In this document: positions 1 to 10,615 of the stretch, piece by piece
How positions within the stretch are numbered: position 1 is the first letter of the stretch
Layout: the number at the start of each line of letters is the position of its first letter
Origin: Skeletonema tropicum
Lineage: Eukaryota; Bacillariophyta; Thalassiosirophyceae; Thalassiosirales; Thalassiosiraceae
Assembly (NCBI GenBank): GCA_037178625.1
Contig: CM074146.1
Coordinates: forward strand, 1,860,001-1,924,000
Reading direction: 5' to 3'
Length of the DNA: 64,000 nt
Made by a program: the position numbers and the translations under genes
Notes under the pieces: generated by a model
The model's database searches: none
What the model was told of the DNA's origin: nothing
The model's input: only the letters and a program-made list of their open reading frames with translations

Positions 1-102
1 TTTTATACACTCCCCACGTTTTGATACTGAAACTCCAGCAGCGTGAAGCAGACTTGGCATCGTATCCTATTTTCAATGATTTGTTCTTGTGTAACTCCCT
101 TC

Positions 103-560
103 TCACGCATTGTTAGGTGCAGCAGCCTCTCTTCTACTTTCCAATACCGGATCAATAACTTTTGGTACATTAGTTCTTCTTTTCTTCTTGGGTGACGGCT
201 TTGTTGCCAATTCGTCTCTTACTTCGTTTGTTACTTGTCCCAATGTCGGAGCTTCAACCACTTGTCTACCCATCGCAGCAGCAGGAACATACACACAGAT
301 AGAGAGAGGTAGCACCGATGGCGGCCCCCATTCCACCGCGTTGAAAGTCAAGACATTCTTTCTTTATGGGTAGTGCTATCTAACAGAGATTGCACTTGGG
401 TAGCAAATTGTTGGCTCATTTCATCGCTGGTTCCACATCTCAAAGGCGCGTTCCCTACAGCTTTCATGATGTTATTTGCCAATGCTTTTGCACTTTCAAA
501 ACCCACACGGTGAAGTGGAGGCACAGTCGTTCCGGCAATATATGCATCCTGGATCCTGTA
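103..560 (-). pseudogene. Decayed gene fragment, unknown family
   Basis: Two overlapping open stretches on the minus strand read like real protein. One runs from about 560 down to a stop at 348-350; the other continues in a neighbouring frame from 351 to a stop at 103. The second ends in a basic, low-complexity tail (PSPKKKRRTNVPKV). No ATG-initiated full frame spans the region, so a frameshifted remnant is the simplest reading. I do not recognise the family and assign no function. A chance overlap of open frames cannot be excluded. Confidence 0.3.
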
Positions 561-699
561 TCAACCCCAGACGCCAAGCTTCGTACTCTTTACCAGCTGC
601 TTCTTGAAGCAGTCTCTCATAGATATACCTTCTTGAACTCGTATCAATTCCAGCACGGCCTGCCAATTCATTTTAGAGCTGTAGCGACTCATCAAACGA

Positions 700-1560
700 C
701 ACACTCTTGAATGCAGCAGATGTTCGTGCAGAGTGTGATTATAGCCACAAGTACATGGCAGTAGTTTGACAAATACGAGTGTAGATCCACCAGCGCTGAG
801 CTGTTTCTCTACTCTGATTGGGCATTCAAGAATCTTTTTGTAGATTGTGTATGGTACCTATTGTGTACCATGTTGTGTCTCCTTTGCAAGGAGCTCCTCC
901 TCACCCTAAATAGTGCGAATTCTTTCATTGTTTTAGCCATGCTGCGTCGGATTTCTTTTTGTGAGAGTTTTGCGCCATGGTATCGATGTGGAGGTGGTAT
1001 TATTGACATCGAAATACTAGCGGAAACGTAGGGGAAACAGCGGCCATCATGATTGTTTTCTGCAAAATCGTTCTCCAGCATTCGGCTACAGCCGGAATTA
1101 TACATAGGAATTAGTATGTGCTTAGCTTAGTTTTTAGACTCAGCTTAGATCCTCTGATTGGAATTTGGTCGAGCTCACCGTGGCTGTGAGAGGAGGATTG
1201 AGATACATAGGAGTAATCACGAAGACTGCGGAAGGAATCGCGGTTGTCGCGTCACTAAACAGTCTTGAGGACAAAAGGTACAACTTGAACCTGAAAAGTC
1301 GTAGGAATTCAGTACATGTTGTCAAACGTCATCCACTCATTCAATATGTTGTAATCATCCGACTCGATGGTTATCTCTCGAGCGGGTCGGTTCCCTTTCG
1401 GGATAGGCCCTCCGATCCGACATGCTACATAAATTCTTAAAATGTCTTACGTTCCTGATAGATAGGATAGACGGCGCGAGTGGAATACATCACCCTATCG
1501 AAGGTTTTTCGGCTACCGACTGATCGGTAAGATACTGGATCCTTCCTCTTCTCCAGCGCA
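700..1560. other. Intergenic stretch, no supported gene
   Basis: Short open frames occur on both strands (for example 809-1105 minus and 1165-1440 plus), but none has a recognisable domain, a splice partner or repeat support. Nothing is annotated here. Confidence 0.5.
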
Positions 1561-1886
1561 CAAGTTTACCCTTGCGCACTTACATGCTTTTTACCTCGAG
1601 TCTCCATTTTTTTCGATTTTTAAAAATGTTCGTTTCTTGTAAAGTTTAACACGGTAGCCCCCATACTAAATGGGACCCCTCTGCCATCAAGGCCGAGTTG
1701 GAGAAGGGTGAAGGGTCGGATCTGACGCCGCAACTCGATGCCACTATGCCATACGAGGTTGGGAGACCCTTCAGGACCGGGCTGTGCGACCTTGGTCACC
1801 GAGATATCGTCATTTGAATTTATGAATTTCCCCCATTTCGTGTCGGCTGGACATCTCTTGTGTATTGTGTTCGTAGGTGTCCTTTG
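1561..1886 (+). repeat. Left terminal inverted repeat
   Basis: Inverted copy of 3780-4098. The arms stop matching just inside the shared tgtcctttg, at 1886 and 3780. The left arm carries an extra tandem gaagggt. Confidence 0.9.
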
Positions 1887-2038
1887 GCCCAGATAGAGAC
1901 GTGGGGGGTTTCGTCCTCTGTTGTCAACATACGGAAGGGGGCGTCCGTGCCGTATCCGCCCTCATAATCTATTATTTTCAAAGCAGTCGGCATTATTTAT
2001 TTTATGTCTCTACCAAGGGGCGGTGTGGGGTGTGTATT

Positions 2039-3730
2039 ATGAGTGGCATTCAATTCAACAATAGCAGTCATTCCGCTCTACGTAAAGCGATCGCTCACTT
2101 CGTAAAAGATGATAGTCTTCTCGGTAAATATTGTAGTTATGAGCAATTGCATGTACCAATAAGCACAATCATGTGCCGCTGGAGAGGTCAAGATGATATG
2201 AAGAAGGTAGATGAAAAAATGATAACAGCTGCTTTTACTGTTCAAGGGGGTGAAAAGGAGTACACCCTTCCATTTTGGCAGGTGGTTGGAGGAGGAGAGA
2301 CCGACCCCGAGTTTGAGAGTATATGCTATGCACAGGGATCTCGAGCAGTTGGAGGAGGAAGGCGGTTGGAAAAACGATCCAGCATTTGCAGAGTACCAGG
2401 AGGTAGTCAATAAGTTTCCAGATGCGTGTGACGGCTTCAGAGACGAAATCAAAGATGGCGGAAAAGCGTTCTTTCGTAGAGCCGAAGAAGTCTTCTTTGA
2501 GAACTACCGCCCCCAATTCAACAAGCATATTGCAAGCTGTGTGAGAATATCAGATACAGCAGCAACAAATAAAGGTGCACCAAATACTGCTCGTTTGCTC
2601 CCGTGTATGATGGGTGGACACCCCGAACTCGCCCGTGAGTACGCAGCGTGGCTTTTAGCCGCAGAAGATCGTGGGGAAGTAGATGTTGGAGATGATGATG
2701 AATGGTTCCGTCATCATTTTAGTACGAAGGAAATAGTACTTGACCACAATGAAGGAGACTTGCCACCAATCAAGATCAAGATTGATGATTGTATGGAATA
2801 TCTCACAGGAGAGGTCAATCCATTCGAAATGTTGAAGATCCCGTTGGTTCAAGACAACATGGAATTCTTGCGGAGGATGGCAGCAATACCGCGCGATCTC
2901 GCAGCAGTCGATATAGCCTGTCGGACAGGACGGCTCGAAGCATGATTTCAATCCTCTTCTTGATTATGTCCACAAAAGGATTGCTCCACATTGTTGTCAC
3001 GGACAAGGGGTGGAGAATCATGTTCAAAATGCTGGATTTGTCCGCAAAACAGGCGTCGGAGAAGGGAGAGGATCCGACCGTGCAACGGCACATTCTTATC
3101 TTATACGCGACTTCAATATGCAATCAAAATTAGAGTTTCGTGCGACGAAAAAGACAAAGGTGGAGAAGGATAAAATCCAGAGAGTTTGGGGCAGTAGAAG
3201 AATCAATATGTATTCCCCTTACACGGACTCATATAAAGACTCTCGAGAAGGCTTTTGTGGAACTCGGCAGAGAACAGAGAAACGAGCTCTACACATTCCT
3301 TCAAAGTGATGAGTCTAGGCAAAGTACCAAAGACAAGAAAAAGTTAGTCAATAAGGTCAAAGATGCAACGAAAAAGAAGAGGAGTATTACCAAGTCAGAA
3401 GCACCCAGCAGTGTACAACTTACTCCAGACATGGATGGTGGCATTCTATTTTCGATTTTGACAAAAAAAGCCGGACACGAGCCACATGTCAACGCAGAGA
3501 TTGTTGAACGTAAGATCGAATACAAATTGAGTCTACCAGTTACTGAAGCAAAGATAGGAGAGAAAACCAAATTGCTCAGGAATGAAGCATTGCTGGACAT
3601 GGTCGAAGCTGGAGAAGCTGCTGCAGGAGACAAGCCTCCGAATTACATCAAACCAAAATCTGAAATGATGAAGCAACTCTACGTGAAGCAGCGAGAGATT
3701 CGAGCTGACAAAAGAGCCACTAAGTCATAG
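2039..3730 (+). pseudogene. Frameshifted ORF of the long-TIR element
   Basis: Coding character moves through four segments: about 2039-2290 (starting MSGIQFNNSS), 2275-2945, 2945-3200 and 3190-3730. Each segment stops soon after the next frame opens. The second is acidic and rich in W, F and D. The third is basic (RATKKTKVEKDK) and includes a Cys-His stretch, HCCHGQGVENHVQ. The last is Lys-rich and ends RADKRATKS. No GT-AG introns fit the switches, so indels are likelier. I do not recognise a transposase family. The position inside long TIRs suggests it was the element's mobility gene. Confidence 0.55.
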
Positions 3731-3779
3731 CTAATAACACTAATGCATTACTACTCATATTTTGGCTTCGTAGGCCACA

Positions 3780-4098
3780 CAAAGGACACCTACGAACACA
3801 ATACACAAGAGATGTCCAGCCGACACGAAATGGGGGAAATTCATAAATTCAAATGACGATATCTCGGTGACCAAGGTCGCACAGCCCGGTCCTGAAGGGT
3901 CTCCCAACCTCGTATGGCATAGTGGCATCGAGTTGCGGCGTCAGATCCGACCCTTCTCCAACTCGGCCTTGATGGCAGAGGGGTCCCATTTAGTATGGGG
4001 GCTACCGTGTTAAACTTTACAAGAAACGAACATTTTTAAAAATCGAAAAAAATGGAGACTCGAGGTAAAAAGCATGCAAGTGCGCAAGGGTAAAGTTG
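3780..4098 (-). repeat. Right terminal inverted repeat
   Basis: Reverse complement of 1561-1886 without the 7-bp tandem duplication. Confidence 0.9.
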
Positions 4099-5632
4099 GA
4101 CACTGTCAGGCCTGTCAGGTGTCAGGATTCCACCAAACCCAAGAGAGCGAGCGAGCGAGCAATTACAATTACATCGGGTTGATCCACGCACGCTTTACCT
4201 TAAACTTTACGGTGCAGGTGAAATGTCACCTTCTGATCAGTTTCCAAAGGACACCAATCCCTCCATCATTCATTCAAATGAAGTTCTTTGTGTATCTGTA
4301 CCAAAGGATTGTAGCTTCCTACGTAATTTGTGGCATTATTGTTATTGAGTGTACCACTATGTGAACGAGGGCGATTTTACCAGAAGAGTCCAGGAGCGTT
4401 GGCATCGGTCTTACATCCGTCCGTGGCCCATTGAGTATATATGTGCTTCCCAATCCCAATGTGGTGCCCATTTGAGATTAAATACTTCTCCTCAACACTC
4501 TAGATTGAGACCGTCGGCTTTCTTTTGGAGGCGTATTTGGTTAACTTGGCACCACAACTCAGGATTAGCATCATCCATATGTAACAATCCCCACAGACGA
4601 CGCAGAATCATATTCCCGATTCTTCAAAATGGTCAATCCCTCAATCACAAATGATCACGTGCATCGCCTTGGCAATGCCACATCAGTTCATTATTCTTGT
4701 AATTTAAGTTGATATCTGATACATATAATAAATAAATAAATGGTAAGGCAGAGTATAGACAAGAAGAGTGTCTGTGTCTCTCTCTCCTACTACTAGCGCG
4801 CGAGAGAGAGTAGAATGTTGCTTTTGTGATGTATGTTTGCGTTTAATAATTAAAGTTTTAAATTATGAGCTTGCTGAGCTGTGCAGCACAAGCTCAGTGG
4901 AGCTCTTGCTGTTGAAACGGGCTGAATAAGTACTACATAGCTTGTTCAAAACCTAATAAGTATGTATACTTATTGTACTCGGAAAAGGCTATATCAGATC
5001 CTTTCGTCGAATTGAGACACCCGCGTTTCGATTCAAAGATTTCGAGAGCGACAGATCCCGTGTCACATCAACCATTCAAATTCAAAAATCAAAAGATCCA
5101 ATCTGTCAACTGCAATCTGCAATGCATGTCCATCATTGATAGTTGTCAACAACTAAAATAAATGAACCACCCATCAAGATAGAACCAGCACGTTTCCTTC
5201 CACCAACCTCGGTTCTTTCAAACGTGTCTCATCCTTTCAGAACTCGAGGTTAATCAAAAATTATAGGTGAGCGCTGATTGAGTGCTTCATGATGATGTGG
5301 TGTGTATCTATCGGCACGGCGGATTGATGCCTTTTGATGTTGATGGTTATGTGAGAACTGCCATTGGAGAGGCCTTTCTATCCAGGTTGCCGCTGCGCTG
5401 AACCGAGCTCTGTCATTATCATTAATGATTGTCAAGGCCGCTAATTATAATTATGATATCACTTCTTTTGCTCCAATCGTTCCGCCAATCAATCAAATGT
5501 CTCTCACAACATCATGTCTCATAATATCTTTTGCCGAAATCTTTGACATCAATATACAGATCAACGAATAATAACCAGCCACACACCTCTCTCTAGGCTC
5601 TTGAAGCTCATCAACATAACATAATATAAATC
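4099..5632. other. Intergenic stretch, no supported gene
   Basis: Contains a short (gagc)n run near 4145 and a (tc/ga)-rich stretch near 4775-4815. No ORF with recognisable content. The last part is presumably the upstream region of the Kelch gene that starts at 5633. Confidence 0.5.
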
Positions 5633-7170
5633 ATGTCTCGATACTCAATCGCCCTAACCGCCCTCCTATCCACCACCATCCCACATCTCACCACCGCCGA
5701 TCCATGGTCGTACCTCTCCGTCGATATTCCCGTAGCTTTGTCGGATATGGCCGTATCTGTCCTCACCTACACCACTGCTGCTGCTGATGGCGGGAATGCT
5801 ACCGCAGCGGATAATAATAATGGAGAGGTAACATCCAAGATTATTTTGACCGGAGGGTGTGTTAGTGAGAAGGGAAATGAGTTTTTGGGGGAATATTTTG
5901 CTTGTTTGGAGTTGACGGATAAGGTAAGTAGGTGATCTTATACTCCAGAGTATGCATATATATGTGGTGCGATGTTGCGTCTTTTACTGTGACTGCGGAT
6001 TGTATGTGATTGATGTGATATCTTTTGTCATGTTGCAATGATCGTTGCTTACTTGAACATTTTATATCAAGTATTGTCCACTGATTCATTGTGCCTTCAT
6101 GTTCATCTCACTCACTCACTCTATTCTCTCTCAAACACAAACAGGTATTCTCATTCGAACCAATCGCACCCAAAACACAATTCCAAGCATGGACCGGCAC
6201 TTTCTCCACCCTCGCACCCATGCCCCGACAACGTTGTCGTCACGGGCAGTTCCAAATCGATAACAATCTCTGCGTCATTGGTGGACGTGATGAATCTGAT
6301 ACGCTCATTGCTCAAATTGATTGTTATGACCCTACCACGGATGCTTGGACGGAGGTGGGGACCTTACCGGAGGAATATTTGACAAGTGACTTTGCAACAT
6401 TCATTGATGGGAGTACTGTCCATTTGATTGGTGGGTTTCAGCAGGATTATGAGGCGCTAAGTCAAGTCACCTTGGTGGATGTATCCGATCTTGACGCCAT
6501 CACGTTCGAAGAGGGTGTGCCAATTAATACCCCCAGAGGAGATATCTTTGCAGTTGCCATGGATGATGATACAATCATGATTTCGGGAGGGTTTACCCAC
6601 TTGAATGATTTTAGCGAACCCCTCAACTCGGTGGAACAGTTTACTTTTGGATCTCAAGAGTGGGGGGCTGTGGATTCATTGAATGAAGAACGGGGAGATA
6701 AGCAATTGATTAGTTTGGATGGTAAGGTCTATGCGATGGGGGGAGAGGGTCGAGTCGATGCATCTGGACCAGCCACGGAGGAGGATGTGGATGCTCTTGC
6801 TGCCATTACTTTGGGGAGTGTTGTGTTGGATACTGTGGAGGTGTTGGATCTTACCGCGGATGGTGAGGTGGAGTGGGTGACGGAGGGTGATATGCCTTCG
6901 TCACTCTTTCGCTTTGGTGCGAGTGCGTGGACAGCTGCGGCTGATGATGGTGGTGGTGGGGTCATCTTTGTGTTTGGTGGTCAGGTTGGATTTGAGGCGG
7001 AGTGTGAGTGTTTCCGTACTACTGAAAAGGTGTTGGTATTTGATCCGAGCAAGAGTAAGACGCTTGGCACACTTGGTCAGGAGGCTCCATCGGCTGGTGT
7101 GGCGATGAGTGTTTTTGTTGGACATGTCATTGCTGCTACGGCTGCATTTGTTGTGATGATGTTGGCGTAG
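5633..7170 (+). CDS. Secreted or membrane-anchored Kelch-repeat protein
   Basis: Two exons, 5633-5923 and 6145-7170, joined in phase 0 across a 221-bp intron (gtaagta...aacag), give 438 residues. The N-terminus (MSRYSIALTALLSTTIPHLT) looks like a signal peptide. The body contains Kelch-type motifs: double glycines after hydrophobic strands (CVIGG, VHLIGG, MISGG, YAMGG, VFVFGG), each followed by a Tyr/Asp/Trp-containing strand such as IDCYDPTTDAWTEV. This fits a beta-propeller used for protein or glycan binding. The C-terminus ends in about 20 hydrophobic residues (GHVIAATAAFVVMMLA), a candidate membrane or GPI anchor. The start is the first ATG and sits directly before the signal peptide. A decayed relative of exon 1 is visible at 18165-18455. 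Ligand and role are unknown. Confidence 0.85.
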
Positions 7171-7695
7171 ACGTAGAGTTGTTTACTCTTTGATTATGTG
7201 ATTGTTATAGATTGTGATGAGAAATGAGTGTTGAGAGTGTTAGAATGCCACAGATTGAATGACGCTCTTTCCTGATCCTGATATGATAAGATGTAATGCA
7301 AGGAAAGAGATGATATCGAGAAGAAACACACAATAGAAATATCTTTACTTACTTAGGCAGAATTAGGCCCAAACGTTTGATTTAGTTAAATTTCCAAGTT
7401 AATTCGTTATACTACATCGACAACAATACATTGTTTTACTCCTTATATTAGAATCAGATATTATACACACTACCTAAACCTAAGAAACACAAAATGTTGC
7501 AATAAAGATGCTAAGTTGGGTCGTTTCCCTTCAAATGAAGATATCCTAGAAGCCTAATCTAAGCAAAAATCTCATCAAGACTTGCTTTGCCTGTGAGAAC
7601 CGGCGACAAAGCCACTGTCAGAAGAAACGCTGAAAGAATCCTGGCGAAACATATTTTGCATTGCCATGTCCAAAGAAAATGAGTCTCGTAGGTCT
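7171..7695. other. Convergent intergenic region
   Basis: Lies between the stop codons of the Kelch gene (plus) and the dioxygenase gene (minus). On the minus strand an open frame at 7575-7781 runs past the dioxygenase stop in another frame and has similar composition. No other gene is seen. Confidence 0.5.
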
Positions 7696-9258
7696 TCAGC
7701 TTCTGTACTTGTTAGAGTAGTAAGTCGCGGGAGAAGAGTCTGGAGTGACTGCAAGAGCAGCAGGGACAGGCTTGTCGTCAAAGTCCATACCAGGTTTCTT
7801 GATCACATTAATGTCTTCTTCAATTGACTCGTGCTGAAGTGAAGTCTTATCCAAAGGTTCACTCCACGCTACCAGGATCTTACGTCCGAGGTCGTATGTC
7901 GGCTGACGTCCATGGCTGATAGAGAAATTGTCAATGCACATAATATCACCTTTCTGCCAAGTGCTGCAAGGAGAAATGGGGTTATCAAGCAAAAGTTAGG
8001 TGAAGTTGCGTGTGAAGTGCATTAGTACAGAAGAGCACATTGCATAATCATAATATAATCATACCTGAAGACCATATTCTTGTGAATGACACTTCGAACC
8101 TGATTGGCTTCAGCAAGGCTGATGTCAGTACCATCTGCAAATCTCATATCCAAAGCCATGCGGTGACCCAACAAAACATATTTAATGATCGCAATAATCC
8201 AAAAGAAGATACAACGGAGGAGGAATCTGATGTCATGCAGCCGGCAGAATGCATACCAGAGCTCACAGGGGAAGGAACTCCAGTGAAAGACCTGCAGATG
8301 ATTAAACCATACAGTTTCCTTCGTTACAGGATGTCGAACGAACGGGTCATCCATCCACTCCTGATAGAATGTATCATTGTTTTGTCCGATCCATTGAGGT
8401 TGAGGCGCACCTTCTTCTCTGCAGAGTTCTTCCACTTTACTCTTGTCAGGAGTACCGAACATTTGACGCCAGGAAAGCATAGATCCGACATCAGTTGTCC
8501 ACTTCTCTCCTTCATTGTAGTGGCGACGTTGGTACTGAAGCTTCTTCGTAGCAAATTTATCACGCAGCGATCCATCGAACTGTTGAACCACAGCCCGAAA
8601 ATCACATAGAGCGGTTTCACCGCCTCTTGACTTCGAATCTTGAAGGCATCCAAAGTACAGCTGCTGTGGAGGTGACCGAAGGAACGCCATCTCGCAATGT
8701 TGAGCGATAGGGTAGTTCACCGGAGCATCTGCTGCTGGAAAGCAGAATTGGGTGCCAGGAAACACCGAGCGAGGGGATGTGCCACGGTAGGAATCACTCA
8801 AGTTTGGTTGAAGAGATTTGATCGCCCTTTCAAACTCTGGCGCATCGTTCACTTGAAAGCCTCTGATGAGGACAGCTCCATAGTTGAGAATTTGCTTTTC
8901 CACCCACGATCGGTTTGATTCGAGCTGGATGGATGATGTAGTAAAGCAACACATATGATGTGAGCGAAATGTAGTTCAAGATATAACATTCCTATAGCAT
9001 ATGTGCGACCCGGGAAATAATAGAGCTGGTGCAGCAATGATAATGTCTCTCTGAGAGGGCCCACCAGACGTACTTCAAAATTTCTGTCACACTACCCTAC
9101 CACAACAAAGAACTTACCCAGTGGCAAAGAAACTCGAGCGAGTCATCAAGTCGGGGCGAGATGATGAGAGGAACCTTGCTCTCGTCATCCAAGAAGGATG
9201 TAGTAATGTTGTCAACATCAAGGGAGCTAATGAATGGCTGAGGAGGAGAAGAAGACAT
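7696..9258 (-). CDS. TauD/TfdA-family Fe(II)/2-oxoglutarate dioxygenase
   Basis: Three exons, 9258-9118, 8924-8065 and 7963-7696, make 422 residues. Introns are 193 bp and 101 bp, both GT-AG and phase-consistent. Family hallmarks follow in order: VLIRGF, the metal-binding H-x-E pair in AQHCEMAFLRSPPQQLYFGC, a W-F-N segment (ETVWFNHLQVFHWSS), a D-G-T stretch (RFADGTDI), and the distal His and Arg motif DNFSISHGRQPT. Such enzymes oxidise small molecules using 2-oxoglutarate and O2, often hydroxylating a C-H bond. The substrate cannot be read from sequence. The protein starts MSSSPPQPF, with no clear targeting peptide. Exon 1 and upstream DNA are duplicated at 17717-18127 without exons 2 and 3. 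The C-terminus may be altered, because another frame stays open past the stop. Confidence 0.85.
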
Positions 9259-9555
9259 GTTTTTGTAGATAGAGCGTGGTTGGTTGTTGTTGTTGTTTGT
9301 TGCTTCCTGATGTCTATTTGTGTTCGGTGTTTGTGTTCGTGTTTGTGAAAGCAGCACAAGCAGTATAAACTGCACTTGGAATAAACTGCACTTGGAGTAG
9401 GTACATGGAACATCGGTGATCGAAAAAGATTGCACGGAGTATCAGAATAGAATCAGGAATCTTCAAGTTTATTTGCACAACCGGGTTGGCTTGAGAAGTT
9501 GATACTTGATACTTGATACATGCCATGGGGCATTGATTGTGTTGGCTTCGTTTGC
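9108..9555 (+). repeat. Segmental duplication, copy A (dioxygenase 5' end)
   Basis: About 450 bp covering the intron-1 donor, exon 1 and upstream DNA of the dioxygenase gene. Repeated in the same orientation at about 17717-18127 with scattered substitutions and small indels. Confidence 0.85.
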
Positions 9556-9585
9556 GTTGTGCGTGTGAGTGCAATTTTTTGATGT

Positions 9586-9868
9586 ATTATGCCGACCACA
9601 AAAGCGTGCCACCCCATCCGTTGAGCGAGAAAGGAATCGACGGATCGAGCTCCAACTTTTTTTAGATTTTTTTTTTCAATCTTTGACACAACACATCAGA
9701 TCGACATGACGCCGGCAATACCCACACCAAATCATGTAGTAATAGCATCCAATCAACACCACAACATAGTTCCTAGACCAATTTTCAACGCTGAATCTAA
9801 TGGTGCAGTCGGCGGTTTGAGATATTCTGAGTCTACGGACGTATCCGTCGTTACATTACTGGCATAAT
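9586..9868 (+). mobile_element. 283-bp MITE-like repeat, copy A
   Basis: Bounded by ATTATGCC...GGCATAAT (8-bp inverted ends). Present in inverted orientation and at the same 283-bp length at 17396-17678. No ORF. No target duplication is evident at either copy. Confidence 0.65.
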
Positions 9869-10615
9869 TCCACAATGAAAATACATTACTGCTACAAGAA
9901 GTACGACGACTATAAACCAGCAATCATGCGTCTACCAACCCCAAATATCTTCTCGACACCCAAATTAATATACAATCGATTGGTACACTACTCGGCTAGA
10001 GTGTTCATAATCCGCATGTGGCGACTTATTGGTCACTAAATGAAAATTCGTCATAATATGAGCGAGCGTCAGAGGACCTATGAGTGCCAATCAATCCATG
10101 TCAACACCGATGTCATGGAGTTTCACCCTTTCAGATCCTTCATATAATTATCCTACGCGAGTGCTGGTGGTAATTCGTGCGAAATTACTCGTATTCACTC
10201 CAATTAATGTGCTTCTGATCACTACCACCTCAGCTATCAAGATGTTGCAAGGACTTAGTTCATCTCATTTAATTGATATCAAGGCTCAAACGACAACATT
10301 ATTTGGTTCTCAAATCCTTCAAATTATTATAAATGGAAGGGAGGCGCTGGTCATGCATATTTGATATGACATTTGACAACAATATATTATCATATCACGT
10401 AGGAGGGTAATTACAGTACGGGTGACTAGGTTGATAGCATGTCTATGTTGTTATGTTCGAAGTATTTGGGGCGTCAGCACATTGACGACTCATTATATAT
10501 CAGAGAGCAGTGTATACTATCAAAATAGTTACTATGAAGATTGCCATAATGATGAAAAAATTCGACTGATTGTGCATGTTGTTTGGACTTATTCTTCTAT
10601 TGAGCACCATAGACT
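9869..10615. other. Non-coding stretch next to the truncated retrotransposon end
   Basis: AT-rich sequence with only short open frames. No copy of the sequence upstream of the retrotransposon primer-binding site was found here, so no 3' LTR can be called. Confidence 0.5.

Larger units (their letters stand above)
1561..4098. mobile_element. 2.5-kb DNA element with ~320-bp terminal inverted repeats
   Basis: The two ends are near-perfect inverted copies: 1561-1886 and 3780-4098. They differ by a 7-bp tandem duplication (gaagggt) present only in the left arm near 1705, plus a few substitutions. The outer tip reads CAAGTTTACCCTTGCGCACT, with one mismatch in the last four bases. No target-site duplication is obvious. 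The interior holds one plus-strand coding region that changes frame several times (2039-3730). Long TIRs occur in several DNA transposon groups (Mutator-like, for example), but no transposase motif is visible, so the superfamily is undecided. Confidence 0.85.

Noticed and set aside
1165..1440. 91-residue plus-strand ORF
   Set aside because: Starts from a non-ATG context in intergenic DNA, with no domain, splice signals or repeat support.
8040..8609. 189-residue plus-strand ORF
   Set aside because: Lies antisense to exon 2 of the dioxygenase, which has clear family motifs and splice sites.
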